Part shown: positions 25,726-33,999 of the stretch, in pieces
Position numbering within the stretch: position 1 is the first letter of the stretch
How the letters are laid out: each line of letters begins with the position of its first letter
Notes under the pieces: generated by a model
Databases searched by the model: none
Told to the model about the DNA's origin: nothing
The model's input: only the letters and a program-made list of their open reading frames with translations
Position numbers and translations under genes: made by a program
Assembly (NCBI RefSeq): GCF_000308675.1
Contig: NZ_BAGE01000038.1
Location: 62,001-126,000 of the forward strand
Length of the DNA stretch: 64,000 bases
Direction: 5' to 3'
Origin: Nocardia paucivorans NBRC 100373
GTDB taxonomy: Bacteria > Actinomycetota > Actinomycetes > Mycobacteriales > Mycobacteriaceae

Positions 25726-26886
25726 ATGATCGGCAGGGACGATGTCGGCACCGTCGACGATCTGCGCGCCTCGGCCACCAAAGTGGTGGGGTTGGACGAT
25801 TTCGGCGACGACGACTACCGCACCGGGCTGGCGGTGCTGCTGGAGTCATACGAGAAGGACGCCGAACTCACCCCGTTCGGCAACAAGGTCAACCGGGCGT
25901 TTCTGCGCGGCGCGCTCATTGCCCGGTTGCTCAGCGAAGCGGCCTGGAAACAGCACCCCGAATACACCGAGATCCCCATCGAACGACCCATCTTCGTAAC
26001 CGGATTGCCCCGCTCGGGCACCACGGCCGTCCATCGGCTGCTCACCGCCGACCCGGGACATCAGGGCCTGGAGATGTGGCTCACCGAAATGCCGCAACCA
26101 CGGCCGCCGCGCGAGACCTGGGAGCACAATCCGGTATTCCGAAAGCTACAGGCCGGATACGAGAAGCATCATGTGGAACACCCGGAATTCATGGGTGTGC
26201 ACCATATCTCGGCCGATCAGGTGGAGGAGTGCTGGCAGCTGCTGCGTCAGTCGGCCATGTCGATCTCCTACGAATGTCTGGCCTACCTGCCCACCTATTC
26301 GGAATGGCTGCGGGAACAGGACTGGACCGGTGCCTACCGGCGACACCGCCGCAACCTACAGCTCATCGGTCTCAACGACCGCGACCGGCGGTGGGTGCTG
26401 AAGAATCCGAGCCACCTGTTCGCCCTGGACGCCCTCATGAGCGTGTACCCGGACGCCCTGGTGATCCAGATGCACCGGGCGCCCAGGACCATCGTAGCGT
26501 CGGTGTGCAGTCTCAACGAGCAGGCGTCGGCGGGATGGTCGGAGAAGTTCCGCGGTCCGGTCGTCGGACGGACACAGCTGCAGCTGTGGTCCCGCGGTGC
26601 CCACACCTTCCTCGCGGATCGGAAGAAGTACCCGGCCGCGCAGTTCTGCGATGTGTACTACGAGGATTTCGTCTCCGACCCGATCGGCACCGTCGCCGAG
26701 ATCTACGATCACTTCGGTCTCACCTTCACCGAGGCGGCACGAGCGGCCATGACCGAGTTGCACGCCGAATCCACCACGGGAGCGGCCCGTCCCGCCCATC
26801 GCTACACCCTGGATGATTTCGGCCTCACCGAATCCGAGGTCGACCGGGCCTTCGCCTCCTATCTGGAAACGCACTATCCCGGCTAA
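25726..26886 (+). CDS. Sulfotransferase family protein
   Basis: 386 residues. The PAPS-binding 5'-phosphosulfate loop is FVTGLPRSGTTAVHRLL (about 89-105). The 3'-phosphate region VIQMHRAPRTIVASVCSLNE and the preceding RRWVLKNPSHLF with a catalytic-type Lys are also clear. It resembles the mycobacterial Stf-type sulfotransferases that sulfate lipids, quinones or sterol-like alcohols. Donor supply is encoded 3 kb away by cysD-cysNC. GGGAGTTGGAG precedes the ATG. The acceptor is unknown. Confidence 0.9.
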   Translation: MIGRDDVGTVDDLRASATKVVGLDDFGDDDYRTGLAVLLESYEKDAELTPFGNKVNRAFLRGALIARLLSEAAWKQHPEYTEIPIERPIFVTGLPRSGTTAVHRLLTADPGHQGLEMWLTEMPQPRPPRETWEHNPVFRKLQAGYEKHHVEHPEFMGVHHISADQVEECWQLLRQSAMSISYECLAYLPTYSEWLREQDWTGAYRRHRRNLQLIGLNDRDRRWVLKNPSHLFALDALMSVYPDALVIQMHRAPRTIVASVCSLNEQASAGWSEKFRGPVVGRTQLQLWSRGAHTFLADRKKYPAAQFCDVYYEDFVSDPIGTVAEIYDHFGLTFTEAARAAMTELHAESTTGAARPAHRYTLDDFGLTESEVDRAFASYLETHYPG

Positions 26887-27023
26887 AGTCCTTAGCGCAG
26901 AAGGTTTTCGATCACGTATCGGCCCTCGCTCCCGATCATGTTCGGTTACGGTGTGGCCACGTGGGCGGCGGTTCCGTGCGGGACCCGTTCGGCCCACGAC
27001 GTATCGGGCGCAGAAGGGCGGAT

Positions 27024-27548
27024 ATGGAAGATTCCACGGCGGGTGTGATTCGGCGGGACAACTGGTTGATGCTCGTCGATCCACGGTGGCAGGAGAGCGC
27101 ATCCGCCGCGGTACCGCCGGAGGAGATGATCGTCGGCGGTTGGCTGCTCGGCGAAGACGGTGAGCCCGGTCCGTTTCAACCCAATCCGAACTATCTGCCC
27201 GCCGACGACTCGGCGCCAACCGACCCCACCGATGCCGTGCTGCGGCGGAGTGTTCGCGGTGACGATGTCGGTGACGAGATCGTGCCGACATTGCGCGACG
27301 CCGTGGTGGAGATCGGGTGCGACGAGTACAACGAACCGCTGGTGGGGTCGGCGCCCGATGGGGTGCCCTGTGTCGCGGTCGTCACCGCGGCCGTGCATAA
27401 GCGTCGGGTCGACGCGGATAGATGGTGGCCGGTGCCGGGCAGCGCGCTACCGGACCTCGTACCGCCTGGGGTCGACATTCTGATCAATCCGGGCAGTCCC
27501 GCACAGTTTCGGCTTCTCACCCGGGCGTTGCGGCGGTCGGGCAGATAG
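27024..27548 (+). CDS. Type VII secretion system-associated protein
   Basis: 174 residues from ATG 27024 (GAAGGGCGG upstream). It resembles the actinobacterial 'T7SS-associated' family that accompanies large lonely-Cys proteins. Typical elements are NWLMLVDPRWQ near the start, EMIVGGWLLGEDGEPGPFQP, PNPNYLPADDSAPTDPTDAV and VPPGVDILINPGSPAQFRLL. It has no signal peptide or membrane helix and is probably cytoplasmic. It precedes the short lonely-Cys-like gene by 67 bp, consistent with an escort or immunity-like role, which is inference. Confidence 0.78.
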   Translation: MEDSTAGVIRRDNWLMLVDPRWQESASAAVPPEEMIVGGWLLGEDGEPGPFQPNPNYLPADDSAPTDPTDAVLRRSVRGDDVGDEIVPTLRDAVVEIGCDEYNEPLVGSAPDGVPCVAVVTAAVHKRRVDADRWWPVPGSALPDLVPPGVDILINPGSPAQFRLLTRALRRSGR

Positions 27549-27615
27549 ATCTCGAGCACCTGGGGACGCACGACATTGTTTCCACCGATGAAGCCCTCCG
27601 GGTCAAGGATTTGCG

Positions 27616-28566
27616 GTGTTCGTTGATGGATTGACGCGGAAGGTCGCGCAGCGACTGCGTACCTGCGCCGTCACGGCCGGTCGCGTACTCTACCGGGACA
27701 TCACCGGGCCCGTGGGTGATGTGCGACGTATTGTCGAGAACTTCGTGACAATTGATGCCCGAGCCTCTCGCGTGCTACCCGAGATCGATCCGACCGCGCC
27801 GCGCTTCGTCGGGCGGAATGTGAGCAGGTCGGGCAAGGTTCGGATCCACGAGTTCACGCCGGATCGAATTCGCAGTGCCCCGATACTGGATTCGGACAAG
27901 AATGTCGTCGGCGTTCATTTTCCGTCGAAGCTACGTGACAACAAGGCGTCCTGGACCTTCACTTGTGAAGGACTCGAGAAAGTGAGCGCGGAGTACGGCA
28001 AGGTCTCGCGGGTGACCACATCATCGGCATGGAAAAAGCTGATGGAAAGAATATTTCCTATACCGGGCAGGCCGAGATGGATCATCGGTAAGGGGTGGCC
28101 GGCGCCGTGGCCGAACGAGAACCTGATATTCCCACGAGCACACGCCGGCCCCGATGGATACGACGTCCATATCAAGGTGAAGCTGGTGTGGAGATTGAGT
28201 AGGTGGGTGCGGGTAACGGTCGACGGAAAGACATACGGTCGGATTCTGGCGGCCAACGAACACTTCAATGCGGCCTACGACAATATCAAAAAGAAGAATT
28301 CCGGAAAGCCGGTGGTTGCCAATGTGGTCCAGCTGTCGTGCGCACCGGCCCGTGGCCCCGCCGCCCGGGAATCGTTCGAATCCTTGAACGCCGCCGGAAC
28401 AGGGGCATTCGACGTATACGCCCCCAAGGGTACTCAGGTTCTCGGAAGCAGCGAGGTCGTGGGTTATCTGGTGAAACAAAACAGTGCCACGCTCGTGGAC
28501 AACGGTCTCGTGGTACGGAGCGATATAGTGGGGACGCCGAAACCATGGGGAATATTCAAGACGTGA
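27616..28566 (+). CDS. Short 'lonely Cys' domain protein, putative cysteine-protease-like toxin
   Basis: 316 residues, GTG 27616 with AAGGAT 6 bp upstream. The C-terminal half resembles the lonely-Cys region of giant T7SS-linked actinobacterial proteins. His176 is in FPRAHAGPDGYDV, then comes KTYGRILAANEHF, then Cys242 in VVQLSCAPARG, followed by FDVYAPKGTQVLG. A His and a Cys spaced about 65 residues apart, each after a beta-strand, are reminiscent of caspase-like or C80 folds. The N-terminal 110 residues are unrecognised, and Lys/Asn content is higher than in neighbours. The usual thousands-residue scaffold is absent. Confidence 0.65.
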   Translation: MFVDGLTRKVAQRLRTCAVTAGRVLYRDITGPVGDVRRIVENFVTIDARASRVLPEIDPTAPRFVGRNVSRSGKVRIHEFTPDRIRSAPILDSDKNVVGVHFPSKLRDNKASWTFTCEGLEKVSAEYGKVSRVTTSSAWKKLMERIFPIPGRPRWIIGKGWPAPWPNENLIFPRAHAGPDGYDVHIKVKLVWRLSRWVRVTVDGKTYGRILAANEHFNAAYDNIKKKNSGKPVVANVVQLSCAPARGPAARESFESLNAAGTGAFDVYAPKGTQVLGSSEVVGYLVKQNSATLVDNGLVVRSDIVGTPKPWGIFKT

Positions 28567-28652
28567 CAACTCCGGACACGAGGCGGACACATGTGTTCGG
28601 CCACCACGATGAAGCGAACCATCCCACAATGGGAACGAGGGTGGTCGGAATA

Positions 28653-29321
28653 TTACGGCTGGCCGGGTTTCAGCGTGATGAACAGCCCATGTGCCTCCGC
28701 GCACAGGCGGTCGCCGTCGTGCAGCGTCGCGCGCATGAAAACCTTGCGGCCCTCTCGGCGTTCGGCCCAGGCGCGTAGATCCAACTCGGTGTTCAGCGGT
28801 GTGATCGACCGGTAGTCCACGGTGAGCGACGCGGTGCGGGTGACCTCGTCGCAATATGCCGACGCAGCCACGCCCATCAGATCGTCGAAGCCGAGCGAGA
28901 TGTTTCCACCGTGGACGGCGTCGTTCCCACCGAGATGGAAGGTGCGGTAGGTGATTCGCGCGTGCACCCCCTCCTTGTCGCGCCGGACGAGCCGATACGG
29001 CGGCAAGGTGATGAGTCCGCGGGCCGGCAGGTCGAAACGGGTCCAGCTGGGGGTCGACCATTCGTCGACAACCGCCGCCGCCAACCGGTCGTTCAGTTTC
29101 TCCAGAACTTCCACCGCCTCGAGCGCGAGCTCGTCGGACGGGGAAACCAACCGCGCCCGATCCATCAACGTGCGCACCTGTTCGATGAACGGACCGTAGT
29201 GCGGTCCGCCGCGCATGCCCTCGGCCTTGCGGGCGGCATCCATCAGCTCCGTCATCGGCCGAAACCCGCCTTCGTGATGTTCGGCGTTCGGGAGTGCGTC
29301 CCGGCCCTCGTGCTCGCTCAT
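28653..29321 (-). CDS. PaaI-type hotdog thioesterase
   Basis: 222 residues. The hotdog fold is in the C-terminal part, with GGNDAVHGGNISLGFDDLMG as the HGG helix motif and SLTVDYRSITPLNTELDL and the KVFMRATLHDGDRLCAEAHG strands typical of PaaI/YdiI enzymes. The first 90 residues are a helical extension. It hydrolyses acyl-CoA thioesters. A weaker KstR-like sequence GAGAACACGTTATC (29322-29335) touches the ATG. It converges with the lonely-Cys gene. Confidence 0.88.
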   Translation of the reverse strand: MSEHEGRDALPNAEHHEGGFRPMTELMDAARKAEGMRGGPHYGPFIEQVRTLMDRARLVSPSDELALEAVEVLEKLNDRLAAAVVDEWSTPSWTRFDLPARGLITLPPYRLVRRDKEGVHARITYRTFHLGGNDAVHGGNISLGFDDLMGVAASAYCDEVTRTASLTVDYRSITPLNTELDLRAWAERREGRKVFMRATLHDGDRLCAEAHGLFITLKPGQP

Positions 29322-29397
29322 GAGAACACGTTATCGTTTTGTCCTCCCGAAGCCCATGACGGGTCCCGTGATGTCGAGCTCGTCCGCGGACCGCCGG

Positions 29398-29916
29398 TCA
29401 GTACCCGGTCCGGCCGTCGATACGTTCGCGCAGCAGGTCCGCGTGACCGGTATGGCGGGCATATTCATCGATCAAATGCAGATAGACCCGGCGCAGACTG
29501 AAGTCGATACCCGCAGGATGGCGGCAGATATGATCGAGGGGAAGCTCGGCCACAGCGGCATCGGCCAGTTCGATCTCGCGGTGGTAGATGGCGAAATCGG
29601 TGGCCGGATCGGCCTCGTCGATATCGGCGAAGTCACCATCCGGATTCTCGATCGAACAGTAGAGGTAATCGAGCTGCTCCCCGGCCGCGGTGATACGCAG
29701 CCAACCACGTTCGACCTCGGCCAGATGCCGAATCAACCCGTGCAGCGACAGAGTCGACGGCTCGACGCTGCGTCGTTTCAACTCCTCGGCTCTCAGGCCG
29801 ACACATTTGGACAGCAGCGTGCGACGTTGTCGGTCCAGCATCGACTGCAGCATCGGACGCTCCGCGCCGGTGGGTATTGCCTCGATACGTTCGACTTCGG
29901 GGGCGATCCACATCAC
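29398..29916 (-). CDS. DinB-family (DUF664) protein
   Basis: 172 residues. The four-helix DinB-like plan has SLHGLIRHLAEVERGWLRIT, DFAIYHREIELADAAVAELP and RRVYLHLIDEYARHTGHADL. The histidines at HLAEVERGW and EYARHTGHAD are the usual metal ligands. In actinobacteria these are often mycothiol- or metal-dependent enzymes, with the reaction unassigned here. A GTG-ATG pair starts the gene at 29916/29913. It is followed 3' (on the same strand) after 27 bp... upstream by the frameshifted maleylpyruvate-isomerase-like pseudogene. Confidence 0.85.
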   Translation of the reverse strand: MMWIAPEVERIEAIPTGAERPMLQSMLDRQRRTLLSKCVGLRAEELKRRSVEPSTLSLHGLIRHLAEVERGWLRITAAGEQLDYLYCSIENPDGDFADIDEADPATDFAIYHREIELADAAVAELPLDHICRHPAGIDFSLRRVYLHLIDEYARHTGHADLLRERIDGRTGY

Positions 29917-29943
29917 GACTCGACTGTAAGGCGCGGGGACGTT

Positions 29944-30568
29944 TCACTCGGCGCGGGTGAAACGGTCGGCGGCGGGACCGTGGACCAGCCCCGGCGATGG
30001 ACGCCGTCCACACAGGACCATCAGCAGATGTTGGGCCCGGCCGGTCAGATCAGTACCCGTACCGAACGACCAGTCCAGATCATCGGCGCGCAATCGGATG
30101 CCGTCGAGGTCGACACCGAAATAGCGCACCTGTTTCGGGCCGCCGGCCGCCAGGATCATGCGCATCCACTCCAGCGGCACCACATGATCCAGGCCGAGAG
30201 CGATCGTGATGTCCAGACCGTGGATCACATCGTGGCTCAACGCGCCGACATATCCGCCCCCGGCGGCTTCCACGGATGGTGCACATTGTCGCGCAGCGAG
30301 GCCGGCAGCTCGGCATCGCTCAACCGGGCGGTATCGGCCTTGGCCCGACGATCGGACATCCGGTCGAAGCGCCCGCCCTGATCATGTCCAGCAGAAACTG
30401 CCCCGTCGACAGGCGGTACGGCATGGTCATATGCGCTACCACCTCGCGTACCCGCCGCCCGGCGCACAGGTTGGGCGCGGCCCATTGTGCCTCGTCCAGG
30501 TCGGTCAGCAGGTCCACCAGGTCTCGGCGTCGGCCCGCGATCGCCTCGCGTACGGCGTTTTCCGTCAT
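29944..30568 (-). pseudogene. Maleylpyruvate isomerase-family (mycothiol-dependent) gene, two frameshifts
   Basis: The start MTENAVREAIAGRRRDLVDL (ATG 30568, AGGAGG upstream) runs to GQFLLDMIRAG, then jumps frame near 30380 to GRFDRMSDRRAKADTARLSD. It jumps again near 30268 to GGYVGALSHDVIHGLDITIA and continues to the stop at 29944. The concatenated product of about 205 residues is a normal member of the mycothiol-dependent maleylpyruvate isomerase-like family (CAGRRVREVVAHM, SHDVIHGLDI). Two independent shifts argue for decay. Re-sequencing would exclude error. Confidence 0.85.
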
Positions 30569-30747
30569 CGGTCCTCCTCGGTTGTCTCGATCGCTGTCTC
30601 GTTCCGGAGACGGTGTTCGGTGGCCGTATTCATCGGTGAAGGCGGGTGATACGGTCCTGCCGACGGCCGCCCGCAATCCATGGGAGGATTCGGACGGCCG
30701 TACCCAACACCAACACCAGAGCACCACCGGTCGCCGGGAGGACGACG

Positions 30748-31197
30748 ATGCCGACGACACAACTGACCCAACAGACCTTCGACAGGACCGTGTCCGCCGA
30801 GTACATCGTGTTGGTGATGGTCGGCGCGGCGTGGTGCGAGTGGACCAAACGATTCGCACCGATCTACGAGGCATCGTCGGAAGCCCATCGCGATATCGTG
30901 CACGCCGTCGTCGACGGCGATGCCGAGGTCGGGGTGCGGGCCACCTTCCGCATCGACAGCTATCCCTGGCTCCTGGGCTTCCGGGAAGGAATGCTGGTCT
31001 ACTCCAAGTCCGGTTTCCTGCCCGCCGCCCATCTCGAAGAAGTCGTACAACAGATCCGCTGGATGGATATGGAGACCGTACATCGGGAACGTGGCCGTGC
31101 CGCCGTGTCGGAAGAGGCCCGCACCGCACCGTCCGTCCGGGCCGGTCTCGCTCCGGGGCCGGTGCGTTACGGGTGGCCGGGACTGGAGACGCCGTGA
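30748..31197 (+). CDS. Thioredoxin-fold protein with a single-cysteine active site
   Basis: 149 residues from ATG 30748 with GGGAGG 7 bp upstream. Residues 18-35 (VLVMVGAAWCEWTKRFAPIY) match the thioredoxin active-site strand and helix, but WCGPC is replaced by WCEWT, so the resolving Cys is missing. The cis-Pro region is IDSYPWLLGFREG. Without the second Cys it cannot be a normal disulfide reductase. It may be a monothiol enzyme, a holdase or a mycothiol-linked protein. GTG of the IclR gene overlaps its TGA (GTGA), so the two are coupled. Confidence 0.8.
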   Translation: MPTTQLTQQTFDRTVSAEYIVLVMVGAAWCEWTKRFAPIYEASSEAHRDIVHAVVDGDAEVGVRATFRIDSYPWLLGFREGMLVYSKSGFLPAAHLEEVVQQIRWMDMETVHRERGRAAVSEEARTAPSVRAGLAPGPVRYGWPGLETP

Positions 31198-32012
31198 CGG
31201 TCGAGGTGCTCGCCCATCCCGAACCGGGCGGGCCCTGGCGCGATGAAAAGCCGCATCGGGCCGTGCCCCCGGTATCCATGATCGAGCGGATGACCCTGAT
31301 CCTGGACTCGTTCGATGCCGCGACCCCGGTCCTCACCCTGCACGGGATCGTCGAACGCACCGGGTTGCCCCGCTCGACGGTGCACCGCATCCTGGACCAG
31401 ATGGTCCGCCTGCGCTGGCTGGCGCATGCGCCGGGCGGTTATCGGCTGGGCCTGCGCACTCTGGAGTTGGGCGGCCTGGCCGCCGGCCACAACGAACTGC
31501 GCGCCGTCATCGGGCCGCTGTTGCACGAACTGTGTTCTCACACCGAATCGGTGGGGCATCTCGGTGTCCTGGACGGTCGTGATGTGCTGTACCTGGACAA
31601 GGTGGGGTGCAGACGGAGCCCGGTTGTCCCGACCCGGCTCGGCGGCCGGATGCCCGCGCACAGCACCGCCCTGGGCAAGGCCCTGTTGGCTGCGCTGGAC
31701 CCCGGCGTCGTGGAGAAGTCGCTGTACGAACGTCTTCCGCAGCTGACCCCGCGCACCATCGCCAACCGGGCCGACCTGCACCGTGAACTCGCGCGCATTC
31801 GGAAACGGCAGGGCGTGGCCGTGGACAACGAGGAATCGGTGAGCGGTATCCGTTGTGTGGCCGTGCCCATCCGGCGCCGCGGGGTCACCGTCGCGGCGGT
31901 GTCGCTGGCCACCCGGGTCACGGTCGATCGCGTGCCCACCGACACCGCTCGGCAGGCCCAATTGCTCATTCCGCTGGCGAACGAGGCCACTCGGCTGCTG
32001 AGCCGAGGGTGA
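31194..32012 (+). CDS. IclR family transcriptional regulator
   Basis: 272 residues. The winged HTH runs over about residues 30-90 (MTLILDSFDAATPVLTLHGI, RTGLPRSTVHRILDQMVRLR). The effector domain has HTESVGHLGVLDGRDVLYLD, PAHSTALGKALLAALD and VDNEESVSGIRCVAVPI, the canonical IclR C-terminal motifs. It overlaps the single-Cys thioredoxin gene and converges on the FAD dehydrogenase, for which it may be the regulator. No palindrome is obvious upstream of the operon. Confidence 0.92.
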   Translation: MTVEVLAHPEPGGPWRDEKPHRAVPPVSMIERMTLILDSFDAATPVLTLHGIVERTGLPRSTVHRILDQMVRLRWLAHAPGGYRLGLRTLELGGLAAGHNELRAVIGPLLHELCSHTESVGHLGVLDGRDVLYLDKVGCRRSPVVPTRLGGRMPAHSTALGKALLAALDPGVVEKSLYERLPQLTPRTIANRADLHRELARIRKRQGVAVDNEESVSGIRCVAVPIRRRGVTVAAVSLATRVTVDRVPTDTARQAQLLIPLANEATRLLSRG

Positions 32013-32127
32013 TCTCGGGGCGTGCCCGACCGGGCCGACGGTCCGAGGTCGGTACGAACGCAACCCCGATGCCGCCGAACACCCGGAGATCGATCGGAAC
32101 CGGTCGGGTGTCCCGAGGTGGGTGGTG

Positions 32128-33834
32128 TCAGCGCTCGCCGGCCAGCTCTGCGGCGATCGCGCGTCCGGCGGCGCGGCCGGAGAAGATGCACCCGCCGAGG
32201 AAGGTGCCCTCCAGCGCGTTGTAGCCATGCACCCCGCCGCCGCCGAATCCGGCCACCTCACCGGCGGCGTACAACCCGGGCAGCGGGGTGCCGTCCGGGC
32301 GCATGACCTGTGAATTCAGATTGGTCTGCAGACCACCCAGGGTTTTGCGGGTGAGGATGTTCAACCGCACGGCGATGAGCGGTCCGGCGGCCGGGTCCAG
32401 GATCCGATGCGGTTTGGCGACCCGGGCGGCCCGGTCGCCGAAGAAGGCGCGGGCATTGTGGATCGCCATCACCTGGGCGTCCTTGGCGAATTTGTTGGTG
32501 ATCTCGCGGTCGCGAGCAACGATCTGCCGTTCCATCTCGGCGTAGTCCAGCTTCGGACCGCGCGCGAGCTTGTTCATCCCCTCGACGAGCTCGGACAGGG
32601 TATCGGCGACCACGAAGTCGACGCCGTGTTTCTTGAACGCCTCCACCGGCCCCGGCGCGCCGTGGGTGAACCGGCTGCGCACCGTGGCCAGTCGATCCTT
32701 GGCGGTGATATCGGGATTCTGCTCCGAACCCGAGAGCGCGAATTCCTTCTCGATGATCGACTGGGTGAGTACGAACCACGAATAGTCGTACCCGGTCGAC
32801 AGGATCGCCTTCATGGTCGCGTTGGTGTCGAAACCGGGAAAACACGGCGCGGGCATCCGCTTACCGTTCGCGTCGAACCACAGCGACGACGGGCCGGGGA
32901 TGATCCGAATGGCGTGGTCGGGCCAGATCGGATCCCAGTTGTGGATGCCCTCGGTGTAATGCCACATCCGGTCGCGGTTCACGATCGCCCCGCCGGCGGA
33001 CTCGCTGATACCGAGCATCCGGCCGTCCACATGCGCGGGGACCCCGGAAATGAGGGTTTTCGGGGCCGGTCCGAGGCGGTCGGTCGGCCAGTTCTGCCGA
33101 ATGAGGTCGTGATTGTGACCGATCCCGCCGGAGGCCACGATCACCGCACGGGCGTGGAACTCGAAATCTCCCACCACCTCGCGGGAGGACGCCACCCCGC
33201 GGGCGAGGTTCGTCGGTTCCAGCGCGCTGCCCCGTACGCCGGTGACCGCTCCGTCGGTGACGATCAATTCGTCCACCCGATGCCGGAACGCGAACCGCAC
33301 CAGCCCCTTCTTCTCGGCCGCCAATACCGGATTCAGGAAGATCTCGAGCACCCCGGGCCCGGTGCCCCAGGAGATGTGAAACCGTGGCACCGAATTACCG
33401 TGCCCGTCGGCCGATCCACCGCCGCGTTCGGCCCAGCCGACCAACGGGGTGACCCGCAGACCCAGTCCGTAGAGATAGTCGCGCTTCTCACCGGCCGCGA
33501 ACCGGACGTATTCCTGCGCCCACCGACGTGCCCAGTAGTCCTCGTCCTCGCGGTCGAACCCGGCCGAACCCAGCCAATCCTGTAGCGCCAACTCGTAGGA
33601 GTCCTGGATACCGAGTCGCCGCTGCTCCGGGCTGTCCACGAAAAAGAGCCCGCCCAGCGACCAGAACGCCTGACCACCCAGGTTGTTCCGGTTCTCCTGA
33701 TCCAGTACCAGCACCTTGTGCCCGGCCGCGGCCAGCTCGTAGGTGGCGACCAACCCGGCGAGTCCGGCGCCGACCACGATGACCGCGGCCTCGTCGGTGG
33801 GGAATGCGCCGGTATCGGTGGTGGGTTCGGACAC
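32128..33834 (-). CDS. FAD-binding dehydrogenase (KsdD/fumarate-reductase-like family)
   Basis: 568 residues, start GTG 33834. Residues 17-45 hold the FAD Rossmann motif VIVVGAGLAGLVATYELAAA, and the C-terminal GLYAAGEVAGFGGGGVHGYN is the second FAD site. Conserved middle segments include HISWGTGPGVLEIFLNPVLA and KTLGGLQTNLNSQVM. This class (homologous to Rv0785-type 'FAD-binding dehydrogenase') is related to ketosteroid dehydrogenases, but the key steroid-dehydrogenase residues cannot be confirmed by eye. The substrate is therefore left open. It faces the IclR gene across a 115-bp convergent gap. Confidence 0.88.
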   Translation of the reverse strand: MSEPTTDTGAFPTDEAAVIVVGAGLAGLVATYELAAAGHKVLVLDQENRNNLGGQAFWSLGGLFFVDSPEQRRLGIQDSYELALQDWLGSAGFDREDEDYWARRWAQEYVRFAAGEKRDYLYGLGLRVTPLVGWAERGGGSADGHGNSVPRFHISWGTGPGVLEIFLNPVLAAEKKGLVRFAFRHRVDELIVTDGAVTGVRGSALEPTNLARGVASSREVVGDFEFHARAVIVASGGIGHNHDLIRQNWPTDRLGPAPKTLISGVPAHVDGRMLGISESAGGAIVNRDRMWHYTEGIHNWDPIWPDHAIRIIPGPSSLWFDANGKRMPAPCFPGFDTNATMKAILSTGYDYSWFVLTQSIIEKEFALSGSEQNPDITAKDRLATVRSRFTHGAPGPVEAFKKHGVDFVVADTLSELVEGMNKLARGPKLDYAEMERQIVARDREITNKFAKDAQVMAIHNARAFFGDRAARVAKPHRILDPAAGPLIAVRLNILTRKTLGGLQTNLNSQVMRPDGTPLPGLYAAGEVAGFGGGGVHGYNALEGTFLGGCIFSGRAAGRAIAAELAGER

Positions 33835-33921
33835 GGTTCATCCTTCGTTCGCGGTGTTCTGGGCCGGGAATGTATCAGAACGCCGCGACCCGCAGCAGCG
33901 GTCGCGGCAATCGGGAACTTG

Positions 33922-33947
33922 CCGGGATATGGCTCCGGGATATGGCT
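33922..33947. repeat. Perfect 13-bp tandem duplication
   Basis: CCGGGATATGGCT is repeated head to tail at 33922-33934 and 33935-33947, in the gap upstream of the FAD dehydrogenase start. It is a likely slippage product. No other element is seen in this 166-bp interval. Confidence 0.8.
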
Positions 33948-33999
33948 GCCGGGGCCGTGGTGGACATCCGCTCGACCCGGCCGAGGCCATCCGGCGGTC

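Noticed and set aside
32128..33834. 3-ketosteroid dehydrogenase (kstD) assignment
   Set aside because: FAD motifs fit the wider flavoprotein family, but the diagnostic active-site tyrosines of KstD cannot be located by eye, so only the broader family is claimed.
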